From: Gari tellinella
Lineage: Eukaryota; Mollusca; Bivalvia; Cardiida; Psammobiidae
Direction: 5' to 3'
Length of the DNA stretch: 64,000 bases
Assembly (NCBI GenBank): GCA_922989275.2
Contig: OV277870.1
Location: 32,360,356-32,424,355 of the forward strand
The notes beneath the pieces are model-generated. The model worked only from the letters and a program-made list of their open reading frames with translations, did not search any database and had not been told where the DNA came from. Below, piece after piece: positions 45,113 to 56,319 of the stretch. Within the stretch, counting starts at the first letter, position 1; each line of letters starts with the position of its first letter. The translations under genes and the position numbers were made by a program.

Positions 45113-46318
45113 TCAATGAGTAACTTGTGTTTGACTTATGAGTGACTTGTGGCTGCCTTGTGTGTGACTTGTAAGTGACCTGTGTATGACTTGTGTTTGA
45201 CTTGTGTATGACTTGTGTGTGACTTGTGTTTGACTTGTGAGTGACTTGTGTATGACTTGTGTTTGACTTGTGAGTGACTTGTGTGTGACTTGTGTTTGAC
45301 TTGAGAGTGACTTGTGTATGACTTGTGAGTGACTTGTGGGTGACTTGTGTTTTGACTTGTGAGTGTCTTGTGGGTGACTTGTGAGTGACTTGTGTTTGAC
45401 TTGTGTGTGACATGTGAGTGACTTGTGTTTGACTTGTGTGTGACATGTGCCTTTTGAGCGTCTTGTGTGAGACATGTGAGTGACTTGTGTTTTAAATTGT
45501 GAGCGTCTTGTGTGTGACATGTGAGTGACTTGTGAGAGTCTTGTGTGTGACATGTGAGTGACTTGTGTGTGACTTGTGAGTGACTTGTGTTTGATTTGTG
45601 GGTGACGTGTGGGTGACTTGTACACATATGATTTTTGTGTGACATGTGTGTGACTTGTGAGTGTCTTGTGTGTGACTTGTGAGTGACTTATGAGTGACTT
45701 GTGAGTGACTTGTGGGTGACTTATGGGTGACTTGTGAGTGACTTGTGTATGATTTGTGTTTGACTTGTGTTTGACTTGTGGGTGACTTGTGTGTAACTTG
45801 TGTTTCACTTGTGGGTGACTTGTGAGTGTCTTGTGTGTGACTTGTGAGTGACTTGTGATTGACTTGTGAGTGACTTGTGAGATGACTTGTGGGTGACTTG
45901 TATGTGACTTGTGTGTGACTTGTGAGTGACTTGTGGGTGACTTGTGAGTGACTTGTGAGTGACTTGTGAGTGACTTGTGGGTGTCTTTTGGGTGACTTGT
46001 GGGTGACTTGTGAGTGACTTGTGGGTGACTTGTGAGTGACTTGTCATTGACTTGTGTGTGACTTGTGTTTGACTTGTGGGTGACTTGTGTGTGACTTGTG
46101 AGTGACTTGTGTTTGACTTGTGAGTGACTCGTGTATGACTTGTGTTTGACTTGTGTGTGACTTGTGTATGACTTGTGTGTGACTTGTGAGTGACTTGTGG
46201 ATGACTTGTGGATGACTTGTATGTGACTTGTGTGTGACTTGTGGGTGACTTGTGAGTGACTTGTGTGTGACTTGTGATTGACTTGTGTTTGGATTGTGAT
46301 TGACTTGTGTTCTACTTT
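45113..46318. repeat. 10-bp satellite (TGACTTGTGN)
   Basis: About 120 copies of a decamer, mainly TGACTTGTGA, TGACTTGTGT and TGACTTGTGG. Occasional 9- to 12-bp variants and TGACATGTG versions occur, the latter mostly at 45410-45560. The array stops about 13 bp before the exon-4 acceptor at 46331. The minus-strand ORFs of up to 231 residues (Ser-His-Thr-Gln-Val-Lys mixtures) arise because a 10-bp unit repeats every 30 nt without stops. Confidence 0.97.
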
Positions 46319-46331
46319 GGTGTTACTTCAG

Positions 46332-46451
46332 GGTGTGATGAGAGACAAGCCTTGGCGGAACTACTGTGTGGAGAGCTTAAATGAAAGGCTTGGCATTGCC
46401 ACAGGGGCCATGTTTGTTCATGAGAAGTTCAGGAAGGAGAGCAAGGCTACT
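46332..46451 (+). CDS. M13 metallopeptidase, internal exon 4
   Basis: It is 120 nt, 40 codons, phase 0 at both ends. The acceptor is GTTACTTCAG (46322-46331) and the donor is GTAAGA at 46452. The peptide starts GVMRDKPWRNYCVESLNERL and ends FRKESKAT. The pattern 'W..C(V)......(L)..A.G.(L/M)(F/Y)V...F...SK' is a strong M13 signature, including the conserved Cys of the domain's disulphide set and the 'G-A-M-F-V' helix. The acceptor lies only about 10-15 bp after a 1.2-kb decamer satellite, so the branch-point region may be satellite derived. Confidence 0.94.
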
Positions 46452-46495
46452 GTAAGACCATTGTCCCTTTCCTATATAGAGATATCCTAATCAAG

Positions 46496-46630
46496 GCCTT
46501 AACCCTTTACACCATGTTTCCTGTCTTCAGCACAGGGGACAATTTAGAGCAGGTTGAAGGTGAAGCAGAATGCATCTGAAGTTGCATTCTGCTTTACTTT
46601 CAGCCTTCTTTAAGCTACCATCTGCTAAGA
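46496..46630 (+). mobile_element. AACCC-type MITE, partial
   Basis: CTTAACCCTTTACACCATGT starts about 45 bp after the exon-4 donor. It continues with GAGCAGGTTGAAGGTGAAGC, its foldback partner GCTTTACTTTCAGCCTTCTT, and AGCTACCATCTGC. The right end is lost. It is related to 9120, 18907 and 25765. Confidence 0.6.
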
Positions 46631-46900
46631 TTCAGTAAATATTTCTTACATTGCATATTCAGTACCAGCAATTTTTTTCGTGGAATTGTGAAGGGTCTGG
46701 TACTCTTTGAATTGTTAAAAATTAGTGTCGTTTTGGCCAAAATTGTGAAAAAAGAATCAGCGTTTTTACAAAAATTTGTGAAAATTTGTATAGGTGGTTA
46801 AATTTAGCCATTTAAGGGAAATACTTAAACAAATAAGCAATTATTCTCATCTTGGAATTACAATTGACATAACTAAACACTTACAACTGAATTTCAGAAT

Positions 46901-47652
46901 TTTTTAGCTCACCTGAGCCAAAGGCTCAAGGTCAGCTATTGGGATGGCCCTGTGTCCGGCGTCCGTCGTTAGTCATATGGTATGGTGTCATATGGTATTT
47001 TGACCCGGGGGTAAAATGACTCGCGGGTCATTTCACCGCTATGGTGAAATGACCCCCCCTCCATAATTTTTTTTTTTTTTAAGATGACTAAAAATTAACA
47101 TTCTACTGCATAATCATTGACAATTAATGAAGGAAATTTGTTGTAAGGTATTGCAGGACTTGACCATTAAAATACATTTTTTTTTCTGCTATGGTATTTT
47201 GATTCACACTGCATGAAGTTCAATTTCCCCTTAAATATCATAGCCAGGACGTGGAATATCTTAACTTCTATACATAATCTAAACAAAAGGGTCATCTTTG
47301 GTTGAAAGATGATTGAAAAAAATTTAAATCAGCTTCAAAGGGGGAGGGGGGATGGAGGGGGAGTCAAAATACCATGGGTAATCTACCTGCGGTATTTTGA
47401 CACCCCCCCCCCCCCACCCCTTCACACCCAACTTCAAAATCATTGAATTGGGCATGGAATTGCTGTTGGTTTTATTTATTTGACTTATACATTATTCTAT
47501 GGTTGTAAGATGTTTGAAAAAAGATTAAATCTGCTGCAGGGGGGTGGGGTTGAAGCAGATTTAATCTTTTTTCAAACATCTTTCAACCAAAGAATAATGT
47601 TATAGTCATATAAATAATCTATGTCCATTACTATGATTTTGAAGTCGAGTGT

Positions 47653-47689
<37 letters not shown>

Positions 47690-50685
47690 CAAAATACCGC
47701 AGGTTGATTAGCCATGGTAATTTGACCCCCCCCTTTAAATTAGATGAAACTCTCCTCAAAATGACTTTAAAACATAAATAATTTGAATTGTTTTGTTAAT
47801 ATATAGAAAACAATATTTTCAAGTAATAGGCATGGAATTGCTGTTGGTTTTATTTATATGACTTTTACATTGTAGATTAGCCATGGTATTTCGACCCCCC
47901 TCCCCCTTGAAGCAGATTTAATCTTTTTTCAAACATCTTTCAACCATAGTATAATGTAAAAGTCATATAAATAAAACCAACAGCAATTCCATGCTAATTA
48001 CAATGATTTTGAACTTGAGTGTGAGGGGGGGGGGGGGGGGGGGGTCAAAATACCGCAGGTAGATTAGCCATAGTATTTTGACCCCCCACCCCCTTTAAAT
48101 TAGATGAAACTCTCCTCAAAAAGACTTTAAAACATAAATAATTTGAATTGCTTTGTTAATATATAGAAAACAATATTTACAAGATTAGCCATGGTATTTT
48201 GACCCCCCTCCCCCCTTGAAGCAGATTTAATCTTTTTTCAAACATAGTATAATGTAAAAGTCATATAAATAAAACCAACAGCAATTCCATGCTAATTACA
48301 ATGATTTTGAACTTGAGTGTGAGGGGGGGGGGGGGGTCATTTCACCATAGCGGTGAAATGACCCGCGGGTCAAAATACCGCAGGTAGATTAGCCATGGTA
48401 TTTTGACCCCCCTTTAAATTAGATGAAACTCTCCTAAAAATGACTTTGAAACATAAATGATTTGATTTCTTTTGTTAATATATAGAAAAACAATACTTTC
48501 AAGTCCTTTTCCAAATTTTTTAGAGGGGGTCAAAATACCGCAGGGGGGGTCATTTCACCGCCCGGGTCAAAATAATATCTCACACCGGGTCAAAATACCA
48601 TATGACACCGGCCAAATTATTTTACTTCGACACCGTTTGTTTGTTAACATTAATACCGGCTGCTGAATTGTACATGCTAGATATGGAGAAATGGCAAATA
48701 CTACGTTAAAAAGATTCAAAAGTCTAGTGCATCAAGCGGATGTTGGCGCATTGATTTAATATTGAAACAAACTTCAGACAATAGCGTACCTGGCAGAAGT
48801 TCAGTCTCAAATGATGGACGTTTTTGCACAAACATCACATCCATCCCTTTCAAACAGCACAGAGAGATTTTCACTGAATCCTTTGTACTGTTACCTCATA
48901 CTTTTATGTAGAGACGTACTCACCAAAAAACAGGAGCTAAAAATAGATTTTTTCAATTAAAACTTAAAAAATTTTCTTCTCTGAAACCACAGTACCCTGA
49001 GCTTAGATATTTTGCACAAAGCATCATCTACAGGTCCTCTATTAAGATTGTTCAAATTATGTCCCTGGGGTCATAAATTTACATAGGGCTATATAATGAA
49101 ATTTTCAAACCTCTTCTTCTCTGAAAGTAATGTGGCTAGAGCTTTGATATTTGGCATGGTGTAACTTTTAGAGGTACTTTACCAATATTGTTCAAATGGT
49201 ATCTAGATCACAGGAGCTAAAAATAGATCGTTTCAATAAAAACTTAAAAAATCTTCTTCTCTGAAACCACAGTACCCTGAGCTTAGCTATTTGGCACAAA
49301 GCATCATCTTTAGGTCCTCTACCAAGATTGTTTAAATTATGTCCCTAGGGTCAAAAATGACCCCGCCCCCGGGTCACAAATTTACATAGAGTTATATAGT
49401 GAAATCTTCACACCTCTTCGTCTCTGAAACCAATATGGCTAGAGCTTTGATATTTGGCATGGTGTAACTTCTAGGTACGTTACCAATATTGTTCAAATGT
49501 TTCCTGTCCGTTGCATATCTTGGTCACAGGAGCTAAAAATAGATCGTTTCAATTAAAACTTAAAAAATCTTCTCTAAAACCAAACTACCCTGAGCTTAGA
49601 TATTTTGTACAAAGCATCATCTATAGGTCCTCTATCAAGATTGTTCAAATTATGTCCCTGGGGTCAAAAATGGCCCCTCCCCGGGGGTCACAAATTTACA
49701 TAGAGTTATATAGTGAAATTTTCAAACCTCTTCTTCTCTGAAACAAATATAGCTAGAGCTTTTATAATTGGCATGGTGTAACTTCTAGAGGTACTTTACC
49801 AATATTGTTCAAATGTTTCCAGTCCGTTGCATATCTAGGTCACAGGAGCTAAAAATAGATTTTTTCAATTAAAACTTAAAAATATTTCTTCTCTGAAACC
49901 ACAGTACCCTGAGCTTCAATATTTTGCACAAAGCATCATCTACAGGTCCTCCATTAAGATTGTTCAAATTATGTCCCTGGGGTCAAAAATTACCCCGTCC
50001 CAGGGGTCATAAATTTACATAGAGCTATATAATGAAATTTTCAAACCTCTTCTTCTCGGAAAGTAATGTGGCTAGAGCTTTTATATTTGGTATGGTGTAA
50101 CATTTAGAGGTACTTTACCAATATTGTTCAAATGGTTTAGGTCCGTTGCATATCTAGGTCACAGGAGCTAAAAATAGATCGTTTCAATAAAAACTTAAAA
50201 AATCTTCTTCTCTGAAACCACAGTACCCTGAGCTTAGCTATTTGGCACAAAGCATCATCTCTAGGTCCTCTACCAAGATTGTTTAAATTATGTCCCTAGG
50301 GTAAAAAATGACCCCGCCCCCGGGTCACAAATTTACATGGAGTTATATAGTGAAATCTTCACACCTCTTCGTCTCTGAAACCAATATGGCTAGAGCTTTG
50401 ATATTTGGCATGGTGTAACTTCTAGAGGTACTTTACCAATACTTTTCAAATGTTTCCGGTCCGTTGCATAACTAGGTCCCAGTAGCTAAATATAGATTTA
50501 AAAAAAAAAATAATTAAAATATCTTCTGAAACCATAGTACCCTGAGCTTAGCTATTTGGCACTCAGCATCATCCAATCAGCAAATTGCACAATCATATTG
50601 TCATAATTTCTCAGCATTCCAAGATATGTTATATTTACATCAATGGCTCCAGGTGAGCGATTTAGGGCGGTATATGGCTCTTGTT
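46901..50685 (+). mobile_element. Class A element, composite
   Basis: The 5' end TTTTTAGCTCACCTGAGCC plus CGGCGTCCGTCGTTAGTC stops at about 46980, where a foldback element is inserted. Five core units (AGGAGCTAAAAATAGATTTT, ACAGTACCCTGAGCTTAG) run from about 48935. A class A 3' end (CCAGGTGAGCG, stem GGGCGGTATATGGCTC, TTGTT) closes at 50685. The 48610-48934 segment is unrelated. That both ends are one element is inferred. Confidence 0.55.
46984..48609. mobile_element. Foldback element with 25-bp perfect terminal inverted repeats and G/C runs
   Basis: The left end GGTGTCATATGGTATTTTGA (then CCCGG) has an exact inverted copy at 48585-48609. The inside consists of inverted modules: TCAAAATACC.../...GGTATTTTGA, TCATTTCACC/GGTGAAATGA, and a segment with ACCAACAGCAATTCCATG in one arm and CATGGAATTGCTGTTGGT in the other. 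There are G runs of 34 (47655-47688), 20 (48025-48044) and 14 (48323-48336) and C runs in the opposite arms (47403-47415). Confidence 0.85.
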
Positions 50686-50904
50686 CTTATGATACTGTAT
50701 AGTAAAAACTTAAAAAATCTTCTGTGAAACTACTGGTCCAAATTGAAAATAATTTTACACAAACGATCCATTGATGACTCTCTACCACTTAAAATAATTT
50801 TGTCATCTTTAAAAACATGGCCCCCAGTGGGTGGGGCAAGTTTTCCTTATGCTATACTGTATAGAAAATCTTTAAAAATACTTTTCTCTGAAACTATTTC
50901 TATT

Positions 50905-51629
50905 TATATTGGGATGGCCCTGTGTCCGTCGTGCGTCGTCGTTAACAATTGCTTTAAATGACATCTTCTCCTATACCGCTTGACAGAATTCAACCAAACT
51001 TTACAGAAATGTTCCTTGGGTCAAGTTCTTTCAAATTTGTTCAAAGAATTAAAAACAATGCAGAACTCTGGTTGCCATGGCAACCAAATGAAAAAATAAG
51101 GAAATCTTAAAAAATCTTCTTGTCAAAAACTGCAATGGTCAGAGCTTAGATATTTGGCACATAGCATCATCTACAGGTCCTCTATCAAGTTTGTTCAAAT
51201 TATGCCCCTGGGGTCAAATTTGGCCCCGCTCCGGGGGTCACAGTTTTACATTGAGTTATATAGTGAAATTTTCAAACGTCTTCTTCTATGAAACTAATAT
51301 GGCCAGAGCCTTGATATTTGGCATGGTTACATTTCTAGATGTCCTTTACATATTTTGTTCAACTGGTTTCAGTCTGTTGCATATGTAGGTCACAGGAGCT
51401 AAAAATAGATTTTTTTTCCAATGGAAACTTACAAAATCTTCTTGTCTAAAACCCTACTACCCTGATCTTAGATATTTGGCACATAGCATCATCTACAGGT
51501 TCTCTAAGTTACAAGATTGTTCAAATTATGCCCCTCGGGTAAAAAATGACCCCTTCCTGGACATAAATAATTATCTCCATTTTGTCAGTTATTCTCAGGT
51601 GAGCGATAATGCCCCATGGGGCTCTTGTT
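50905..51629 (+). mobile_element. Class A element, 5' truncated
   Basis: The terminal hairpin is missing. It starts at ATTGGGATGGCCCTGTGTCC and CGTCGTGCGTCGTCGTTAAC, with about two units, then CTCAGGTGAGCG, the hairpin GCCCCATGGGGC and TCTTGTT. The segment at 50686-50904 is a separate degenerate fragment. Confidence 0.75.
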
Positions 51630-51659
51630 ATTTATTACTTCTACTCCATCAATTCTGAT

Positions 51660-51835
51660 GATTATGAGAAGGGGCACTTTTTAGGTGCACCATTGGGACT
51701 GTACCCGGCCGGTCACTTTATCCTGACACCGACGAACCAGTCGTAATGCTAACCCGAAATCCTGAACGTCAAGTCTTTGGTTTGACCCGGCCGGGGATAG
51801 AACCCGCAACCTGATATAAAACCAGTGGTATGAGA
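51660..51835 (-). mobile_element. SINE-like, tRNA-related fragment
   Basis: On the minus strand, GGTTGCGGGTTCTATCCCCG resembles a tRNA T-arm/B box (consensus GGTTCGANNCC). It is followed by GGCCGGGTCAAACC. GGTGTCAGGATAAAGTGACC further on is a phrase I associate with dispersed mollusc SINEs. No A box, cloverleaf or A-tail was confirmed. Confidence 0.35.
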
Positions 51836-52105
51836 CAATTGACAGGTCGCCAATCAACTTACTTTATCGATTGTTATGTTTTTATTGGATAAAGATTAGT
51901 GTCCTATCATTAAGAAAGGTGTAGAAAACGTTTGAACTGAATCCAATAGCATAATAATGGATTCATATAAATCCAGTAATGTAATACAGTTCTTAAAATT
52001 TCGGAGAAAATATATACACATAACTGCTCCGAGCTGAAAATCACATTTTTATTCGTTCAACAGAGAAGCGGTTTGGATCCCGATGACACCTATTTACTCG
52101 GCATA

Positions 52106-53189
52106 TTTTTAGCTCACCTGAGCACAATTTGTGCTCAAGGTGAGCTTTTGTGGTCAGTCAATGTCCGGCGTCCTGCGTCGTGCGTTGTGCTTCAACAATT
52201 TCTTCAAATACATCTTCTTCTCCAAAACCACTTGCTTGATTGCAACCAAACTTCACAGGAATGTTCCTTGGGTCAAGCTCTTTCAAAGTTGTTCAAAGAA
52301 TTTGAAACCATGCAGAACTCTGGTTGCTATGGCAACCAAAGTGAAAAAATAAGGAAATCTTAAAAAATCTTCTTGTCACAAACCACAAGAGCCAGAGCTT
52401 AGATATTTTGCACATAGCATTACCTATAGGTCCTCTATCAAAGTTGTTCAAATTTTGCCCCTGGGGTCAAAATTGGCCCCGCCCCGGGGGTCAACGTTTT
52501 ACATAGATTTATATCGTGAAATGTTCAAACATCTTTTTCTCTGAAACCAATATGTCCAGAGCTTTGATATTTAGCATGGTATTACTTCTAGAGGTATTTG
52601 ACTTATGTTGTTGAATTGGTTCCGGTCCGTTGTATATCTGGGTCACCGAAGCTAAAAATAGATTTTTTTTCCATGAAAACTTAAAAAATGTTCTTGTCTG
52701 AAACCATAGTACACTTAGCTTAGATATTTTGCACATAGCATCGTCAACAGATACTCTATCAAAGTCCCTGGGGTCAAAATTGGCCCCGCCCCGGGGATCA
52801 CAGTTTTACATAGAGTTATATAGTGAAATGTTCAAACATCTTTTTCTCTGGAACCAATATGACCAGAGCATTGATATTTGGCATGATGTAACTTTTAGAG
52901 GTCCTTCACATATATGGATGAATTGGTTCTGGTCTGTTGCATATCTGGGTCACCGGAGCTAAAAATAGATTTTTTCAATGAAATCTTCAAAAATCTTCTT
53001 GTCTGAAACCATAGTACACTGAGTTAAGATATTTTGCATATATCATCGTTTACAGGTCCTCTATCTTAGTTGTTCAAATTTTGCCCCTGGGGTCAAAATT
53101 GGCCCCGCCCTTCTTTTCTGAAATCACGTGACCCATCCTAGTGTCACCATTGTCAGGTGAGCGATCAAGGGCCATTCTGGCCCTCTTGT
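52106..53189 (+). mobile_element. Class A Helentron-like element
   Basis: TTTTTAGCTCACCTGAGCAC with GTGCTCAAGGTGAGC, CCGGCGTCCTGCGTCGTGCG, three units, then GTCAGGTGAGCGATCA, the hairpin GGGCC-attct-GGCCC (53169-53183) and TCTTG. Confidence 0.85.
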
Positions 53190-53821
53190 ATTATTCAGAA
53201 TCACTTCAAAAGTCAAAAAGTGTATTCCGGTGCGTTTCCGATTCGATTGTCAAGTTCATTAATTTTCATACCGTACCATTCACAAACAGGTTACGTAATT
53301 ATAGGCTCCGTATTGTCGTCTGCTACTTTTCGTAGGAGTGGCAAAATATAATAGGCTGAAAATTTCTTCTACTTACATGTTAAACTGCGTCTGTTTGGCT
53401 TTGTTCAGTTCAACATGCCATAATAAGGGTTTAACACCCTCATATTTTAGAGTGTAACAATTAATTACTCAAGATCCAGATCCAGTGCATGTATATTCTT
53501 TGTATCAAACACAAATTTAGCGTGCGGATGAAAACATGCAGCACTTCAGAACTGGAACATACTCTTTGAAATTCAGTTTCGAACTGGATCTAAAGCCTAA
53601 AAGAACATCGCCGAATACACGCAGGTAAAGTCGGAGATTTTTAATGATTTTGACAGCAGCCTGGTTCAAGATCGGACGCAGTTTTACAGGGCGTCTGCTC
53701 GGAAATCGGACTATTCGACATTTGTCAATAGGATTCTTCAAAGAATGGACGGCTTTCATTAACAAGCAGAACTAACAGTAGTTAGACATAATTTTTTGCG
53801 GAAATACAATGGTTTAATTAA
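53190..53821. other. No gene recognised
   Basis: The minus ORF at 53517-53765 (VKLRPILNQAAVKIIKNLRL) has no recognised domain. No splice-site context was seen. Confidence 0.3.
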
Positions 53822-53905
53822 ATGTCAGGTTAACCGGTCAGTTAACCGGTTTTTGCTTGCGATTAACCGGTTACAATATCCGTAACCGTTAACATCCCTA
53901 ATTTT
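53822..53905. repeat. Possible hAT-like terminus (TTAACCGG repeats)
   Basis: GGTTAACCGGTCAGTTAACC and GATTAACCGGTTAC precede GTTAACATCCCTAAT. On the other strand this reads TTAGGGATGTTAAC, like hAT ends (CAGGGATG). The other end was not found. Confidence 0.35.
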
Positions 53906-54101
53906 TACACAAGTAATGATGGTTGACCCTGTGCCAGTTTTCTTCAAATAATCTTCTGAGTTCAAACAACACGGCTGCCTGTGGGTGGGGTTAATTTACC
54001 AGTGATGGCTTATAGAGGAAATTTAATCATTACAGGTCCATTACCATGACCGTAAACATGGGTACCAGGTGAGCGATTTAGGGCCGAATGCGGCTCTTGT
54101 T
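53906..54101 (+). mobile_element. Class A element, 3' end fragment
   Basis: Core-like text (CTTCAAATAATCTTCTGAG) is followed by TACCAGGTGAGCGATTTAGG, the hairpin GCCGAATGCGGC (54083-54094) and TCTTGTTT. Confidence 0.7.
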
Positions 54102-54628
54102 TAAAGAAGTATCGGCCCGTCATTGCCGAGTAACAAATGTGACCGAGACGCATATGTTTTATTCACACCTCGCGCTACTAAAATGGATATTCAAATACCT
54201 CGGACTTTATCCCCAGAAACAGCGATACAGATTTTGCAAAGGGGAATAAATATTAGCGATGTAAATATTGGTCAAGAAATCGGTGTTAGCACAATGTAAA
54301 TCATAGATTATTCTGATTATGAAATAATGTGACAGCTTTGTGAATGGGTCCAACGGACCCGTTGGACCCTGCTTGTTAATTGTGAAGGGTCCATTTCAAA
54401 TTGTGAAGGGTCTGTTTTAAGGTACCAATTATATAGAGAAAAAAATCGCTTAGTACTGACTATAAAATGGACCTCAGTTCTGTATAAAATGGAACTATCT
54501 TATTCATTAGATGAAAAGGCTTTAAATAATCTACTACTCCTCTCAATCCCTATAAATGAATATTATGAATATTCATTGATGGATTTGAATAAGGTGGCTT
54601 AAGAAGGAGCTTTTTGCTACACTTTCAT
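54102..54628. other. No gene recognised
   Basis: It contains the palindrome GGGTCCAACGGACCCGTTGG (about 54346-54367). AATTGTGAAGGGTC occurs twice and also at 46686, suggesting a shared old repeat. Confidence 0.4.
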
Positions 54629-56236
54629 TAAGGCCCCACTGAGAGGTGGGTGCCCTATGGTAATCACCCCTGTCCATCCCTCTGTCTGTCTGTCACACTT
54701 TTTTGTCTGCTCTCTAATTTTTATCCAATCTTCACCAAACTCGCTATAAATGTTAATTGGTATCAAATCTAGGCCAAATTCAATAACTACCTAAGTCGCA
54801 TAAGGCATGTTGGAGTTATTGCCCTTGAATTATTGAAAAACAGCAGTTTCAGCCTTATCCGTTCTCTAATACACAGTTTTTATCTGATTTTCACTGAACT
54901 TAATGAAAATGTAAATTGGTATAAAATCTAGGCCAAGTTAGATTGCTACCCAAATCCCACAAGGCATGTTAGAGTTATTTCCCTTGAATTATTAAAATAT
55001 GACTGTTAAAGCCTAATGACTGCTTTAATTCTAACACTTTTTATCTGATCTTCACCAGACTTACTGAAAATATTTATTGGTATAAAATCTAGGTCAGGTT
55101 TGATAAAAATTTAAATCACATGAGGCATATTGGAGTTATTGCCTTTGATTTATTTTAAAATGGCTGTTTCAGCCTTAATTGTCCGCTCTCTAACACAAAT
55201 ACTTTGCAACGGATCTTCAACAAACTTACTGAAAATGTTTATTGGTATATAATCTAGGTCAAGTTTGATGATTATCCAAAATGGCCCGCCTTGGGGCTTA
55301 TCAGTTTTACATAGGAAAAGCTTTAAACTCTACTTCTCTGAAACTGTAAGACCTAGATCTTTTATATTTTACATGTAGCTTTGCCTTATGGTTCTCTGCT
55401 TAAATTGTTCAAATCATGACCTTGGTGTCAAAAATGGCCCCTCCCCTTTGTTTATTAGTTTTACATAGTCTTATATAGGCAAACCTTTATAAGTCTTCTT
55501 TTCTGAAATGGTAAGGTCCAGGCCTTTGATATTTTACATGTAACTTTGCCTTATGGGCCTCTACAAAGATTGTTCAAATCCCTTGGTTCAAAACTGGCCC
55601 TGCCTAGGGGCTTATCAGTTTTACATAGACTTATATAGGAAAACCTTAACAAATCTTCTCCTCTGAACCATAAGGACCAGACCTTTTACTTTTTGACATG
55701 TAGCTCTACGCTATTGTCCTCTTCCATGATTGTTCAAATCATGACCCCCGTTCAAATAATGGCCTCGCCCTGGGACTTCTCAGTTTTACAAAATCATTTA
55801 AAAAATATATTTCTCTGAAGCTGTAAAGCCCAGCCCTTTGATATTTGGCATCTAGTTTTGCCTTACGGGCTTCTATCAAGAGTGTTCATATCATGACCCC
55901 TGTGTCAAAAATGAACCTGCCCTGGGGCTTAGTTTAACATAGACAGACTTATATACCGGAAAACCTTTAAAAAACCTCTGAAACTACTTGCTAGAATTCA
56001 ATAATATTTTAAATGTATATTATTTAGGTGACCCTTTATTAGGACTATTTATATCATTATGGTATTTTACCTATTTTGCTCAAATAGTAATAATGACGGA
56101 TTCTGAGTTACTTCTTCATGCAACAGTCCACAAACATGAAAATTCAATGACACTTTTCACTTTGCATTGAGTATCATGCAATATACATGTAGTTCCTCAG
56201 ATGAGTGATTTAGGGCCACCAAGCAGCTCTTGTTTT
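54629..56236 (+). mobile_element. Element with GGCCCCACTG start, chimeric core and class A 3' end
   Basis: The start AAGGCCCCACTGAGAGGTGG is followed by CCCTCTGTCTGTCTGTC and four units of about 160 bp (ACCAAACTCGCTATAAATGT, GGAGTTATTGCCCTTGAATT). At about 55265 the core switches to the 'GGGGCTTATCAGTTTTACAT' units seen at 1-280. The end is CTCAGATGAGTGATTTAGG, a weak stem and CTCTTGTTT. It may be two elements. Confidence 0.6.
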
Positions 56237-56319
56237 CATATTTCAGCCAAATTATGTTTGCATGTGCTTCATTTCGGCCAAGTTGGTAATAAGTTAAGTA
56301 CATACCTCCTTTACCATTT
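56237..56319. other. Spacer between two elements
   Basis: AT-rich sequence with TTTCAGCCAAATTATGTTTG. Nothing was recognised. Confidence 0.4.

Noticed and set aside
45003..46047. Long minus-strand ORFs (80-231 residues) of Thr, Ser, His, Gln, Val and Lys
   Set aside because: They arise from the 10-bp satellite, whose 30-nt periodicity has no stop codons in several frames. There is no start context, domain or splice evidence.
51660..51835. A functional tRNA gene
   Set aside because: Only a B-box-like stretch is visible. No paired acceptor stem or anticodon arm could be made, so it is listed as a SINE-like fragment instead.
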